Assembly: GCA_016719385.1 (NCBI GenBank)
Contig: JADJZA010000006.1
Location: 62,001-126,000 of the forward strand
Reading direction: 5' to 3'
Origin: Candidatus Microthrix subdominans
GTDB taxonomy: Bacteria > Actinomycetota > Acidimicrobiia > Acidimicrobiales > Microtrichaceae
DNA: 64,000 bases
Shown here: one piece after another, positions 23,605-31,311 of the stretch
Numbering within the stretch: position 1 is the first letter of the stretch
Layout of the letters: each line of letters opens with the position of its first letter
The notes under the pieces: generated by a model
Seen by the model: the letters and a program-made list of their open reading frames with translations, nothing else
Told to the model about the DNA's origin: nothing
The model's database searches: none
Translations under genes and position numbers: made by a program

Positions 23605-23740
23605 GGTGGTCCTCCCCGGGGCACCCGTTCGATGCGGATGCTCGTGTACGTCTGAGAGCAGGATAGTCGCGCTGATGTGCGTTGGGTCACAGACCGCCGC
23701 GACAACCCGTGGTTGACCCCCTCCCCCGGGCTGGGGAAGA

Positions 23741-23758
23741 CTTGACCGTCCGGTCAAG
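23741..23758. promoter_or_regulatory. Perfect inverted repeat, probable TetR-type operator
   Basis: CTTGACCG-TC-CGGTCAAG is an 18-bp inverted repeat with perfect 8-bp arms. It ends 43 bp before the thiolase ATG, in the region shared with the divergent acyl-CoA synthetase. Its TTGACC is also a good -35 hexamer, so a bound repressor would block transcription. GACCG/CGGTC half-sites are usual for TetR-family regulators; no regulator gene is adjacent. Confidence 0.65.
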
Positions 23759-23801
23759 AGGCCGTTCAGCCAGCAACGATCACCACCATCGGGAGTCCTC
23801 C

Positions 23802-25007
23802 ATGCCAAACGCAGTCATCGTCGATGTCGTCCGCACCCCAGGGGGAAGGCGCAACGGTGTCCTGTCGGGTTGGCATCCGGCCGACCTGGCCGCCGAGGCG
23901 CTGAAGGCGCTCCAGGAGCGCAACGGCCTCGATCCGGCGATCGTCGACGACGTCATCGTGGGCTGCGTCATGCAGGTGGGCGCCCAGGCCCTCAACGTGG
24001 GCCGCAACGCCGTCCTCGCCGCCGGCTGGCCCGACACGGTGCCGGCAACCACGATCGACCGACAGTGCGGGTCGTCCCAGCAGGCCTACACCTTCGCCGC
24101 CCAGGGCGTGATGGCCGGCGCCTACGACGTCGTCGTCGCCGCCGGTGTCGAGGAGATGAGCCTGGTGCCGATGGGCGCCTCGGTCTCCAAAGGCGTTGGA
24201 TTCCCCTTCACCGAGGGCATGAACGAGCGCTACGCCGAGCAGGGCGGCCTGGTCCCGCAGGGCATCTCCGCCGAGATGATCGCCGACCAGTGGGGCCTGA
24301 GCCGCGAGGACCTCGACGCCTTCGGTGCCCGGTCCCAGCAGTTCGCCGAGCGTGCCCGTGACGAGGGCCGCTTCGACAACGAGATCATCCCGGTGCAGGG
24401 TCGCCGCCGCGACAAGGAGACCGGCGACGTTGCCATCGAGGATGCCCCGGTGACCGCTGATGAGGGGATCCGCCCGGGAACCACCGCCGAGGGCCTGGCC
24501 AAGCTGAAGCCCGCCTTCAAGCCCGACGGCAAGGTGACCGCAGCCAACAGCTCGCAGATCACCGACGGCGCCTCGGCTGCCCTGATCATGAGCGAGGAGA
24601 AGGCCGCCGAGCTGGGGCTCACCCCGCGGGCCCGTTTCCACGCCTTCTCGTTGGCCGGCGTCGACCCCGTGACCATGCTGACCGGACCGATCCCTTCGAC
24701 CCGGAAGGTGCTCGAGCGCGCCAACATGAGCATCGACGACATCGACCTGTTCGAGGTCAACGAGGCCTTCGCCTCGGTCGTGCTGGCCTGGAAGGCCGAG
24801 ATGGGCCTCGACGATGAGACCTTCGACGCCAAGGTCAACGTCAACGGCGGCGCCATCGCCTTGGGCCACCCGCTGGGCGCATCGGGCACCAAGCTGCTCG
24901 CCACCCTGGTGAACGAGCTGGAGCGCACCGGCGGCCGCTACGGCCTGCAGACGATGTGCGAGGGCGGTGGCCTGGCCAACGCCGCCATCATCGAGCGCCT
25001 GGGCTGA
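23802..25007 (+). CDS. Thiolase (acetyl-CoA acyltransferase)
   Basis: A 401-residue thiolase with all catalytic residues: nucleophile Cys89 in DRQCGSSQQA, GGAIALGHPLGASG with the catalytic His, and the second Cys in TMCEGGGLANA. It catalyses thiolytic cleavage of 3-ketoacyl-CoA, or acetoacetyl-CoA formation in reverse. Length is typical. GGGAGTCC upstream of the ATG is only a weak ribosome-binding site. The perfect inverted repeat upstream implies repression, probably relieved by an acyl-CoA or related ligand (inference). Confidence 0.95.
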   Translation: MPNAVIVDVVRTPGGRRNGVLSGWHPADLAAEALKALQERNGLDPAIVDDVIVGCVMQVGAQALNVGRNAVLAAGWPDTVPATTIDRQCGSSQQAYTFAAQGVMAGAYDVVVAAGVEEMSLVPMGASVSKGVGFPFTEGMNERYAEQGGLVPQGISAEMIADQWGLSREDLDAFGARSQQFAERARDEGRFDNEIIPVQGRRRDKETGDVAIEDAPVTADEGIRPGTTAEGLAKLKPAFKPDGKVTAANSSQITDGASAALIMSEEKAAELGLTPRARFHAFSLAGVDPVTMLTGPIPSTRKVLERANMSIDDIDLFEVNEAFASVVLAWKAEMGLDDETFDAKVNVNGGAIALGHPLGASGTKLLATLVNELERTGGRYGLQTMCEGGGLANAAIIERLG

Positions 25008-25100
25008 GCGCCCCGCCCCCATGCCCGCTGACTCGGACTGGTCCGCTGTCAACGGGAGCGGCGGTGTGTCCGGAGCAGGGCGCCGGGCCAGACTGGTGAC

Positions 25101-25508
25101 GTGGACGACACGACCCCAGCGCTGAGCCCGGCGACCCGGCCGTCAACCGACGAAGCGCCCAGCCCGGCCCCGGCTGGTCACTCGCGGCTTCGCGCCTGGG
25201 CATTCAGGGCGGCTTTCGGCGCGGCCGCCTGGGGGGCGATGGTCGGCATCTGGGGCGTCGGCCCCTGGCGCGCCGTCATCGCCGTGATTGCGATCGGCCT
25301 GCTGTTGTTTCCGGGCATCGCCATGGCCCGTTCGGTTGCCACACCGTTGCCGCCGCCGCCCGACCCTGGGACGCTGCGCAAGGTGAAGCTGGTGTACCGC
25401 TGCAGCCTGTGCAGCACCGAGGTGCGCATGACCGCCGCGCTCGAAGAGGATCCCGAACCTCCCCGCCACTGCATGGAGGACATGGACCTGATCACGCCGA
25501 AGGAGTAA
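25101..25508 (+). CDS. Small membrane protein with C-terminal zinc-ribbon-like motif
   Basis: A 135-residue protein starting at GTG. After a Pro/Ala-rich N-terminus there are two membrane helices (about 30-52 and 54-75). The cytoplasmic tail has YRCSLCSTEVRMT and, 20 residues on, PPRHCMEDM, a C-x2-C...H-C arrangement resembling FmdB-type zinc ribbons. I do not know its function. It ends 138 bp from crgA, in convergent orientation. Confidence 0.6.
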   Translation: MDDTTPALSPATRPSTDEAPSPAPAGHSRLRAWAFRAAFGAAAWGAMVGIWGVGPWRAVIAVIAIGLLLFPGIAMARSVATPLPPPPDPGTLRKVKLVYRCSLCSTEVRMTAALEEDPEPPRHCMEDMDLITPKE

Positions 25509-25537
25509 CCCGATCGCGCCGACCCCCTCCGAACCGG

Positions 25538-25557
25538 TTATCCCCACCTGTGGATAA
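25538..25557. promoter_or_regulatory. Inverted pair of DnaA-box-like sequences
   Basis: TTATCCCCA (one mismatch to the DnaA consensus TTATCCACA) is followed after 2 nt by TGTGGATAA, a perfect DnaA box on the minus strand. The pair lies between two convergent genes, so a promoter role is unlikely. The 20-bp palindrome could also fold as a terminator hairpin. Confidence 0.5.
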
Positions 25558-25567
25558 ACCTGGGGTT

Positions 25568-25587
25568 AAGTGACACCGGTGTAACTT
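25568..25587. repeat. 20-bp near-perfect inverted repeat
   Basis: AAGTGACACCGGTGTAACTT is symmetrical except for one base pair on either side of the perfect ACACCGGTGT core. It lies 10 bp after the DnaA-box-like pair in the same convergent gap, so it may be a protein-binding site or part of a bidirectional terminator. Confidence 0.5.
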
Positions 25588-25646
25588 CACACCCCGCCTG
25601 GCGTCACTCCCCTACCCTCGCCTGGCGATATCGGTCGGGGTTGTGC

Positions 25647-26066
25647 TCAGCGGTACTGGGTGGCGGTCATGATGCCCGCCAGGATGGCGACCAGGCCGCC
25701 GATCAGGTACCAACCGTTGGCACCGTTGCTCGTCCCGGGCAGAATCTCGGCGTAGTTCAAGATGATCGCCAGTCCGCCCGCACCGATGAACGTCCACATC
25801 ATGGCGGGCACCCACCATGGCGAGGGCATGTCGACAGGGCTCGGCGGGGTGTAACGGCGGGACTCGGCATGCTCGGTGACCCGCTTCGACCGACGCGTGG
25901 CGTCAGAGGCTGCGGTGCCCGGCTTCGACGGCCTCTGGTCGGCGCCGGTCGAGGTATCGCTTGCAGCACCCGTCGAGGGTGCCTTGGCGGGGGCTGCGGC
26001 GCCTGCCTTGGGGGTCACTCGGCGAGAATGCTCGCCCTCAACACGACGTTTGGTGGGCTTGGCCAT
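25647..26066 (-). CDS. crgA: Cell division protein CrgA
   Basis: A 139-residue protein. The C-terminal 65 residues match CrgA: SPWWVPAMMWTFIGAGGLAIILNY, then LPG, and GWYLIGGLVAILAGIMTATQYR, i.e. two membrane helices with a short loop. The N-terminal 70 residues are basic and Ala/Thr-rich, longer than in Mycobacterium. CrgA recruits and stabilises FtsZ-associated septum proteins. Its position beside trpG and the pknB cluster is the same as in Mycobacterium, which supports the call. Confidence 0.85.
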   Translation of the reverse strand: MAKPTKRRVEGEHSRRVTPKAGAAAPAKAPSTGAASDTSTGADQRPSKPGTAASDATRRSKRVTEHAESRRYTPPSPVDMPSPWWVPAMMWTFIGAGGLAIILNYAEILPGTSNGANGWYLIGGLVAILAGIMTATQYR

Positions 26067-26101
26067 CGCCTCAGCCTACCGGCCCACACCGCCTGCACGG
26101 G

Positions 26102-26107
26102 TAGCCT
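26102..26107 (+). promoter_or_regulatory. -10 element TAGCCT of leaderless trpG/pabA
   Basis: TAGCCT is separated from GTG 26114 by 6 nt with no Shine-Dalgarno. This favours the GTG over the internal ATG at 26159. Confidence 0.5.
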
Positions 26108-26113
26108 GCCCCC

Positions 26114-26776
26114 GTGCCTGCCCACGCTGCGTCCACCCCCGCACCCGCCGTCGGGGCGATGCCGACCGGCATCGTCGTCATCGACAACTACGACAGCTTC
26201 ACCTACAACCTCGTCCAGTACCTGGGCGAGCTCGGGGTCGCACCGCAGGTGTTTCGCAACGATGCGGTGACCATCGAGCAGATTCGTGCCCTCAGCCCCG
26301 CCGGGGTTGTGATCTCGCCTGGTCCCGGGCGGCCCCCGCAAGCGGGGATCTCGAAGGCGGTGTTCCGGGAGCTCGGCGGCGAGGTACCGATCTTCGGCGT
26401 CTGCCTCGGCCTGCAATGCCTGGGCGAAGTGAACGGAGCGTCGGTCGTGCGCGCACCGCAGGTGATGCATGGCAAGACCTCGTCGATCGATCACGATGGT
26501 CGGGGCGTCTTTGCCGGATTGCCCAACCCGTTGGTGGCCACCCGATACCACTCGCTGATCGTCGACGAGGCCACCGTGCCCGAGCACCTCGAGATCAGCG
26601 CCCGCAGCGACGACGGGCTGGTGATGGGCCTGCGCCATCGCCACCAGCTCACCGAGGCGGTCCAGTTCCACCCCGAGTCGATCCTGACCGTCGCCGGCCA
26701 CCAACTGCTCGGCAATTTTCTGACGCTGGCCGGTCGGCCGGCACCGCAGCCGCCGGTCGTATCCTCGCCCAGCTGA
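26114..26776 (+). CDS. trpG/pabA: Anthranilate/aminodeoxychorismate synthase, glutaminase subunit
   Basis: A 220-residue class I glutamine amidotransferase. It has IDNYDSFTYNLVQYL, the oxyanion motif SPGPGRPPQAG, nucleophile Cys in GVCLGLQCLG, VMHGKTS, and the His-Glu pair in QFHPESILT. It supplies ammonia from glutamine to a chorismate-using partner (TrpE or PabB), which is not in the window. The gene sits alone between crgA and the pknB cluster, as Rv0013 does in Mycobacterium. The leaderless -10 supports the GTG start; from ATG 26159 the protein would lack 15 low-complexity residues. Confidence 0.9.
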   Translation: MPAHAASTPAPAVGAMPTGIVVIDNYDSFTYNLVQYLGELGVAPQVFRNDAVTIEQIRALSPAGVVISPGPGRPPQAGISKAVFRELGGEVPIFGVCLGLQCLGEVNGASVVRAPQVMHGKTSSIDHDGRGVFAGLPNPLVATRYHSLIVDEATVPEHLEISARSDDGLVMGLRHRHQLTEAVQFHPESILTVAGHQLLGNFLTLAGRPAPQPPVVSSPS

Positions 26777-28099
26777 TCAGCCCGGGACCGGTGGGGCCCC
26801 AGTGACGGGGGGCGGTTGGGTCGTCGGCGGCTGCGTCGGAGGTGGCTGCGTCGTCGGAGGCTCCGTCGGAGGCGGCTGCGTCGTCGGAGGCGCGGTCGGA
26901 GGTGGCTGCGTCGTCGGAGGCGCGGTCGGTGGCACCGTGATCAGCACGGTCGGCGGCGGCGGTCGCGTTGTCGGAGGTGGCGGTGCCTGCCCGACGATGA
27001 GCTCGATCTCAAACCCGGGGGCCACCTCGGTTTGAGGAGGCACCCCTTGGCTGATCACCCGGCCGTCATCGGGGCTGCCCAGCGGAACGCGCAGAACGAG
27101 AACCCTCGCATCCAGCCCGGCGTCGGCCACCTCGCCCTCGGCTCGCTCCCGGCCCAGACCCTCGACCGAGGGCACGCCGACCATCGGGGGCGGACCGGCG
27201 ATCACCACGTTGACCGCCGAGTTGCGCGACAGCACGGTCCCGACGTTCGGCGACACCTCGAGCACGGTTCCCTCCTCGGCGCCGGCGCGGTACTGCGTGT
27301 CGAGGTCGCCGGCACCCAAACCGCTTCGGCCCAGCAGGTTGAGCGCTTCCTCCGCCGGCAGGCCGACCATCTTGGGCACCTTGCGCGGGGCGTATCCGGC
27401 CGACACGACGATCTCGACCTCGCTGTTCTCCGCAGCCTCGGTGCCCGGCCGCGGACGGGATTCGATCACCTCATTGACCCGCACCGAGTCCGAGTACTGA
27501 GGGACCGCCTTGGGCTTCAGCCCGATGGCGCTCACCAGGCGCTGGGCCTCGTCCAACTCCTGGCCAGCCACGTCGGGAACGACGAACTGGGACGGCCCCG
27601 ACGACGCGACCAGGGTCACCCGCGACCCGGCCGGCAGCTTGGCGCCCTGCAGAGGACGCTGGGTGAAGATGGTGCCTGGGGGGAACTCCTCCAGGTCGTT
27701 GGCGCGAAACTCGATCGCTGCCACCAGCCCGCCGGCCTCGACCTCGCGCTGGGCATCGGCCAGGCCCTGGCCGCTGAAGTCCTGAACCTGGATGTCGGGA
27801 ACGACCACGTCGCGCTCGATGCCGAGGCGTTGGGTGAACGCATCGACCGCCAGCCACATCAACAACACCAGCGCGATGAGCGCCACCGCCAGCGAGGTCC
27901 AACGCTGACCACCTTCGACCACCTCGTAGTCGCCGATCTCGGTCACCCGGGTGTGATCTGGCACTCCGGCGGGATCGGTCACCCCGCCGGGTTCGGCGGC
28001 ACCCCCCGGCGCAGCTGGTTCGGCGCTGGCGGCTGCTTCGGCGTTGGCCACGCCATCCTCGGGCTCGACGTCGACCGGCTGGGTCGAGAGCAGGCTCAT
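26777..28099 (-). CDS. Membrane-anchored PASTA-repeat protein (second)
   Basis: A 440-residue protein. The N-terminal cytoplasmic region is Ala/Pro/Glu-rich (1-65), and one membrane helix (SLAVALIALVLLMWLAVDAF) spans about 69-88. Four PASTA-like units follow outside the membrane (VVVPDIQVQDFSGQGL, FVVPDVAGQELDEAQ, KVPKMVGLPAEEAL and GVPSVEGLGRERAEG). The last about 70 residues are Pro/Thr repeats (PPTTQPPPTAPPTTQPPP and variants), a likely wall-spanning tail. PASTA domains bind peptidoglycan fragments or beta-lactams. There is no kinase domain. It overlaps the preceding gene by 4 bp and abuts the trpG stop codon without a gap. Confidence 0.85.
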   Translation of the reverse strand: MSLLSTQPVDVEPEDGVANAEAAASAEPAAPGGAAEPGGVTDPAGVPDHTRVTEIGDYEVVEGGQRWTSLAVALIALVLLMWLAVDAFTQRLGIERDVVVPDIQVQDFSGQGLADAQREVEAGGLVAAIEFRANDLEEFPPGTIFTQRPLQGAKLPAGSRVTLVASSGPSQFVVPDVAGQELDEAQRLVSAIGLKPKAVPQYSDSVRVNEVIESRPRPGTEAAENSEVEIVVSAGYAPRKVPKMVGLPAEEALNLLGRSGLGAGDLDTQYRAGAEEGTVLEVSPNVGTVLSRNSAVNVVIAGPPPMVGVPSVEGLGRERAEGEVADAGLDARVLVLRVPLGSPDDGRVISQGVPPQTEVAPGFEIELIVGQAPPPPTTRPPPPTVLITVPPTAPPTTQPPPTAPPTTQPPPTEPPTTQPPPTQPPTTQPPPVTGAPPVPG

Positions 28100-29139
28100 C
28101 CCGGCGTCCCCCCGCGTGCCACCAAGATCTCGACGACCTGGCCCGGATCCATCAACGTGCCGGCATCGGGCTTTTGGGTCAGCACCTCGCCGTTGATCGG
28201 GTCTGACGGACCCACCAACCGGGTTGTGGTCGCCGCCACCAGGCCGATCGACTCCAAGGATTCCAGAGCCTGGGTCTCCTGGGTGCCGACCAGGGTGGGG
28301 GCCTTGACCTGAGGGGGTCCATCGCTGACGACCAACTCGACCACGGTGTCCTTGTTCAGGTTCTTGCCCACCGCCGGATCGGTTCGCACCACCGCCCCCT
28401 TGGGCAGGAACGGATCCCGTTCCAACGTGACCCCATCGACGACGAACCCGGCGTTGCCCAGGATGAACGCCGCCCCGGCGGCGGGCAGCCTGCGCACCTC
28501 CGGCACCTTCCGCTTCTGGGCGCCCTGGGACACCACCAGCGCCAGCGTGTCGCCGGAGCGAACCACTTCGCCGGGCAACGGATCCTGGCGGATCACCTCG
28601 CCGGCGACAGCGTCCTCGGTGGGGAACTCGGCAATGTCGAGGGCCACCCCGGTGTCGGCAAAGAGCTTCTCGACCGACCGTCTGGTGGTGCCGACCAACT
28701 TGGGTACAACAAACTCCGCCTTGCCCCGAGACACGGTGACGGTGACCTTGCCACCGCGCCGTACCGGATCGCCCGACGGTGGGTCTTGGGCGGCCACCTC
28801 ACCCCTCGGCACCGTCGCCGAGTAATCGAAGCGGACCGTCGAGTCCAAACCCTCGCGAACGAGCGCCTGGATCGCTTTCGGTTGGGTCAACCCGATCAGG
28901 TCCGGGGTTTCCTGAAACCGGTACCGGCCCAACAGCAGGTCGGCCGGGTTGAGCGTCGGCGACAGCGCCAGCAACGGAATGCCGGCGCCCAGGACCAGGA
29001 GGAAGCTCAGGACGACCAGCTGGCCGGACTCGAAGCCCCGGCGGCGCAGCTCTGCGAACGTCATCCTTCGCTGGCCGAGCTGTCGATCCGCTGTCACCGG
29101 TGCGTCTCCGCGTCCCGACGATGGGGTCGGATCGGTCAT
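28096..29139 (-). CDS. Membrane-anchored PASTA-repeat protein (first)
   Basis: A 347-residue protein: a short cytoplasmic N-terminus, a membrane helix (QLVVLSFLLVLGAGIPLLAL, about 40-59), then four PASTA units (TPDLIGLTQPKAIQALV, FVVPKLVGTTRRSVEKLF, KVPEVRRLPAAGAAFIL and KAPTLVGTQETQALESL). It lacks a kinase domain and a Pro-rich tail. It lies 2 nt after the pknB stop and overlaps the next PASTA gene by 4 bp, so the three are one transcription unit. It may present extra muropeptide sensors to the kinase or scaffold septal enzymes (inference). Confidence 0.85.
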   Translation of the reverse strand: MTDPTPSSGRGDAPVTADRQLGQRRMTFAELRRRGFESGQLVVLSFLLVLGAGIPLLALSPTLNPADLLLGRYRFQETPDLIGLTQPKAIQALVREGLDSTVRFDYSATVPRGEVAAQDPPSGDPVRRGGKVTVTVSRGKAEFVVPKLVGTTRRSVEKLFADTGVALDIAEFPTEDAVAGEVIRQDPLPGEVVRSGDTLALVVSQGAQKRKVPEVRRLPAAGAAFILGNAGFVVDGVTLERDPFLPKGAVVRTDPAVGKNLNKDTVVELVVSDGPPQVKAPTLVGTQETQALESLESIGLVAATTTRLVGPSDPINGEVLTQKPDAGTLMDPGQVVEILVARGGTPG

Positions 29140-29141
29140 GT

Positions 29142-31208
29142 TCAGTCGCCCGCTGGTAGTTCTGTCGTGGTCGGCGCCACCGTGGTGCTGGGGGGCGGCG
29201 ATGTCGTCGGCGGCCTCGTCGTCGCCGGGGGACGGGTGACCGGTGGCTGGGTCGCCGGGGGCTCGGTGGCCGGCGGCGCCGTCGTCGGCGCTGCGGTCGG
29301 CGGGGCCCGGTAGCTGCCCACCCGCAGGGTGACCGTCGAGTTGGCGTCCACCGACTCGCCACCCTCGGGGTTGGATGACAACACCACCCCGTCCAGCGAC
29401 GAATCCTCGGTCCGGACCGTTTCGGTCGCCGCCTTGAGGCCCCGCTCCTGGAGGCGCTGGCGCGCCGCCTGCTCGGTGCTGCCCTCCACCGTCGGCACCT
29501 TCACGCTCGACGGACCGCTCGACACGAACAGGGTGAGCTCGCTGCCCTGCTCCACGCGGCCGGTCGGATCGGTACGGGTCACCTTGCCGTTGGGCGTGCT
29601 GTTCGAAGCCTCCGAGCTGGTGCTGGCCACGACGAACCCAGCCGCCTGCAGCTTGGCCGTCGCCTCGTCCGGGGAGAGCCCGGCCACCTCGGGGATGTCC
29701 TTGAGCACCGGGATCGGCACGATGCGCAAGACGACCTTGTCCTTCACCGGCTTCTCGCTGCCCGCCACCGGGTTCTGGCTCACCACGGTGCCCGGCTCAC
29801 CTTGGGCGCCCTCGGCGTCCTGGGTTTCCACGTTGCGAAATCCCTTGCTCGCCAGCAGCTTCAACGCCTCGTCGACCGGAAGGCCGGTGACCTTGGGAAC
29901 CTCGACCGGCTCGGCCGAAGGGTTGTAGACCACGGTGACGGTCGAGCCCTCATCGGCCTCGACCCCGGCCGCCGGGTCGGTGCGGTAGACGATGTTCGCC
30001 TCTACGTTGGCGTTCGGTTCGGCGACCGCCTCGACGTTGAACCCATCGGCCTCGAGCAGGTCGGTGGCCTCGGCGAGGGGCCGATCGATCACGTCGGGCA
30101 CCTCCCGGGTGCTGCTGCCGGCGTTGAGCGCGGCGACGATCCCGCCGGCGATCAACGCCGCCAGGATGAGGAGGGCCGCCAGGATGATGGCGAACCGCTT
30201 GGAGCGCGACGGCTCCTCCTCCGGAGTCAGTTCGTCGTCGGGGTCCTCCGGGTGCGCAGCGGCCACCACCTGGGTGGCGTCGCCAACACCGGGCGTGGTG
30301 GTGACCACCTGCGTGGCGGCCGTGGCGGCGGGTGCCGCCTGCTGGGAGCGCTGCAGCGCCAGCTCGGCGCGCGTGGTCTGATCGGCAAGGAACCGGTGCA
30401 GGTCGTCGCGCAGCTCGGTTGCATCGGGGTAGCGGTTGGCCGGGTTCTTGGTGAGCAACCGCAGGGTGATCGCCTCGATGGCGAAGGGAAGGCCGGGCTG
30501 GATCGATGCCGGTCGCCGGGGTCGTTCCTGCACATGCTTGTAGGCGATGGCCACGGGCGACTCGGCCTGGAACGGCGGCTGGCCGGTGAGCATCTCGAAG
30601 AGCACCGCGCCGAGGGAATACAGGTCCGAACGACCATCCAGCGTGTGGCCCTGGGCCTGCTCGGGCGAAAAGTAGGTGGCGGTACCCATGACCGAGCCGG
30701 CCTTGGTCAGCTCGTTGTTGGGGGCCGTCGCCAACCTGGCGATGCCAAAGTCGGTCACCTTGGCCCGCCCGGCTTTGGTCAACATGATGTTGCCCGGCTT
30801 GATGTCCCGGTGGATGACCCCCTCCACGTGGGCGAAGCTCAGCGCCTCGGCGACGTCGGCGGCGATCTCGGCCGCCCGGCGGGGATGGAGCGGGCCTTCG
30901 GACTTGAGCACCTCGGCCACCGACGGGCCCTCGATGTACTCCATGACGATGAAGTACGTGCCGCCCTGCTCACCCCAGTCGTAAACGCCGACGATGTTGG
31001 GATGGTTCAGGTTGCCCGCCGACTTGGCCTCGCGTCGGAATCGCTCGACGAACAGCGGATCGGTGGCGAACTGGGCGAACATGATCTTGACCGCGACCGG
31101 TCGATCGAGCACCCGATCGCGAGCGAGCCACACGTCCGCCATGCCGCCCGTGGCCAGCTTGCGGTGCAGTTCGTAGCGATCACTCAGCACCTCGAGTTGC
31201 TGCGTCAT
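29142..31208 (-). CDS. pknB: Ser/Thr protein kinase with PASTA domains
   Basis: A 688-residue receptor kinase. The kinase domain (about 11-275) has LATGGMADVWLA, VAVKIM, catalytic HRDIKPGN, DFGIARLA and the GTATYFSPEQA activation segment. A linker and membrane helix (FAIILAALLILAALIAGGIV, about 340-359) follow, then four extracellular PASTA units and a Thr/Pro-rich C-terminal tail. It phosphorylates cell-wall and division proteins and FHA partners in response to peptidoglycan fragments. TAGTGT lies 9 nt before the ATG, so the leader is very short. A separate pknA, present next to pknB in Mycobacterium, is not found here. Confidence 0.95.
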   Translation of the reverse strand: MTQQLEVLSDRYELHRKLATGGMADVWLARDRVLDRPVAVKIMFAQFATDPLFVERFRREAKSAGNLNHPNIVGVYDWGEQGGTYFIVMEYIEGPSVAEVLKSEGPLHPRRAAEIAADVAEALSFAHVEGVIHRDIKPGNIMLTKAGRAKVTDFGIARLATAPNNELTKAGSVMGTATYFSPEQAQGHTLDGRSDLYSLGAVLFEMLTGQPPFQAESPVAIAYKHVQERPRRPASIQPGLPFAIEAITLRLLTKNPANRYPDATELRDDLHRFLADQTTRAELALQRSQQAAPAATAATQVVTTTPGVGDATQVVAAAHPEDPDDELTPEEEPSRSKRFAIILAALLILAALIAGGIVAALNAGSSTREVPDVIDRPLAEATDLLEADGFNVEAVAEPNANVEANIVYRTDPAAGVEADEGSTVTVVYNPSAEPVEVPKVTGLPVDEALKLLASKGFRNVETQDAEGAQGEPGTVVSQNPVAGSEKPVKDKVVLRIVPIPVLKDIPEVAGLSPDEATAKLQAAGFVVASTSSEASNSTPNGKVTRTDPTGRVEQGSELTLFVSSGPSSVKVPTVEGSTEQAARQRLQERGLKAATETVRTEDSSLDGVVLSSNPEGGESVDANSTVTLRVGSYRAPPTAAPTTAPPATEPPATQPPVTRPPATTRPPTTSPPPSTTVAPTTTELPAGD

Positions 31209-31311
31209 CGTGTGCCTACACTACCGGTGGCCCGACGCGGTTTTGGGGCATCGGCCCTCCGTTGGCGGGATCCCTTCACGCAGGTGCCTCCCGGGGTGCG
31301 CTCTGGCCTCA

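Noticed and set aside
25509..25646. Replication origin
   Set aside because: There is only one DnaA-box pair, no AT-rich unwinding region and no dnaA or dnaN gene in the window.
26815..26935. Tandem repeats resembling a CRISPR array
   Set aside because: These are in-frame Pro/Thr codon repeats of the PASTA protein tail without spacers; no cas genes are present.
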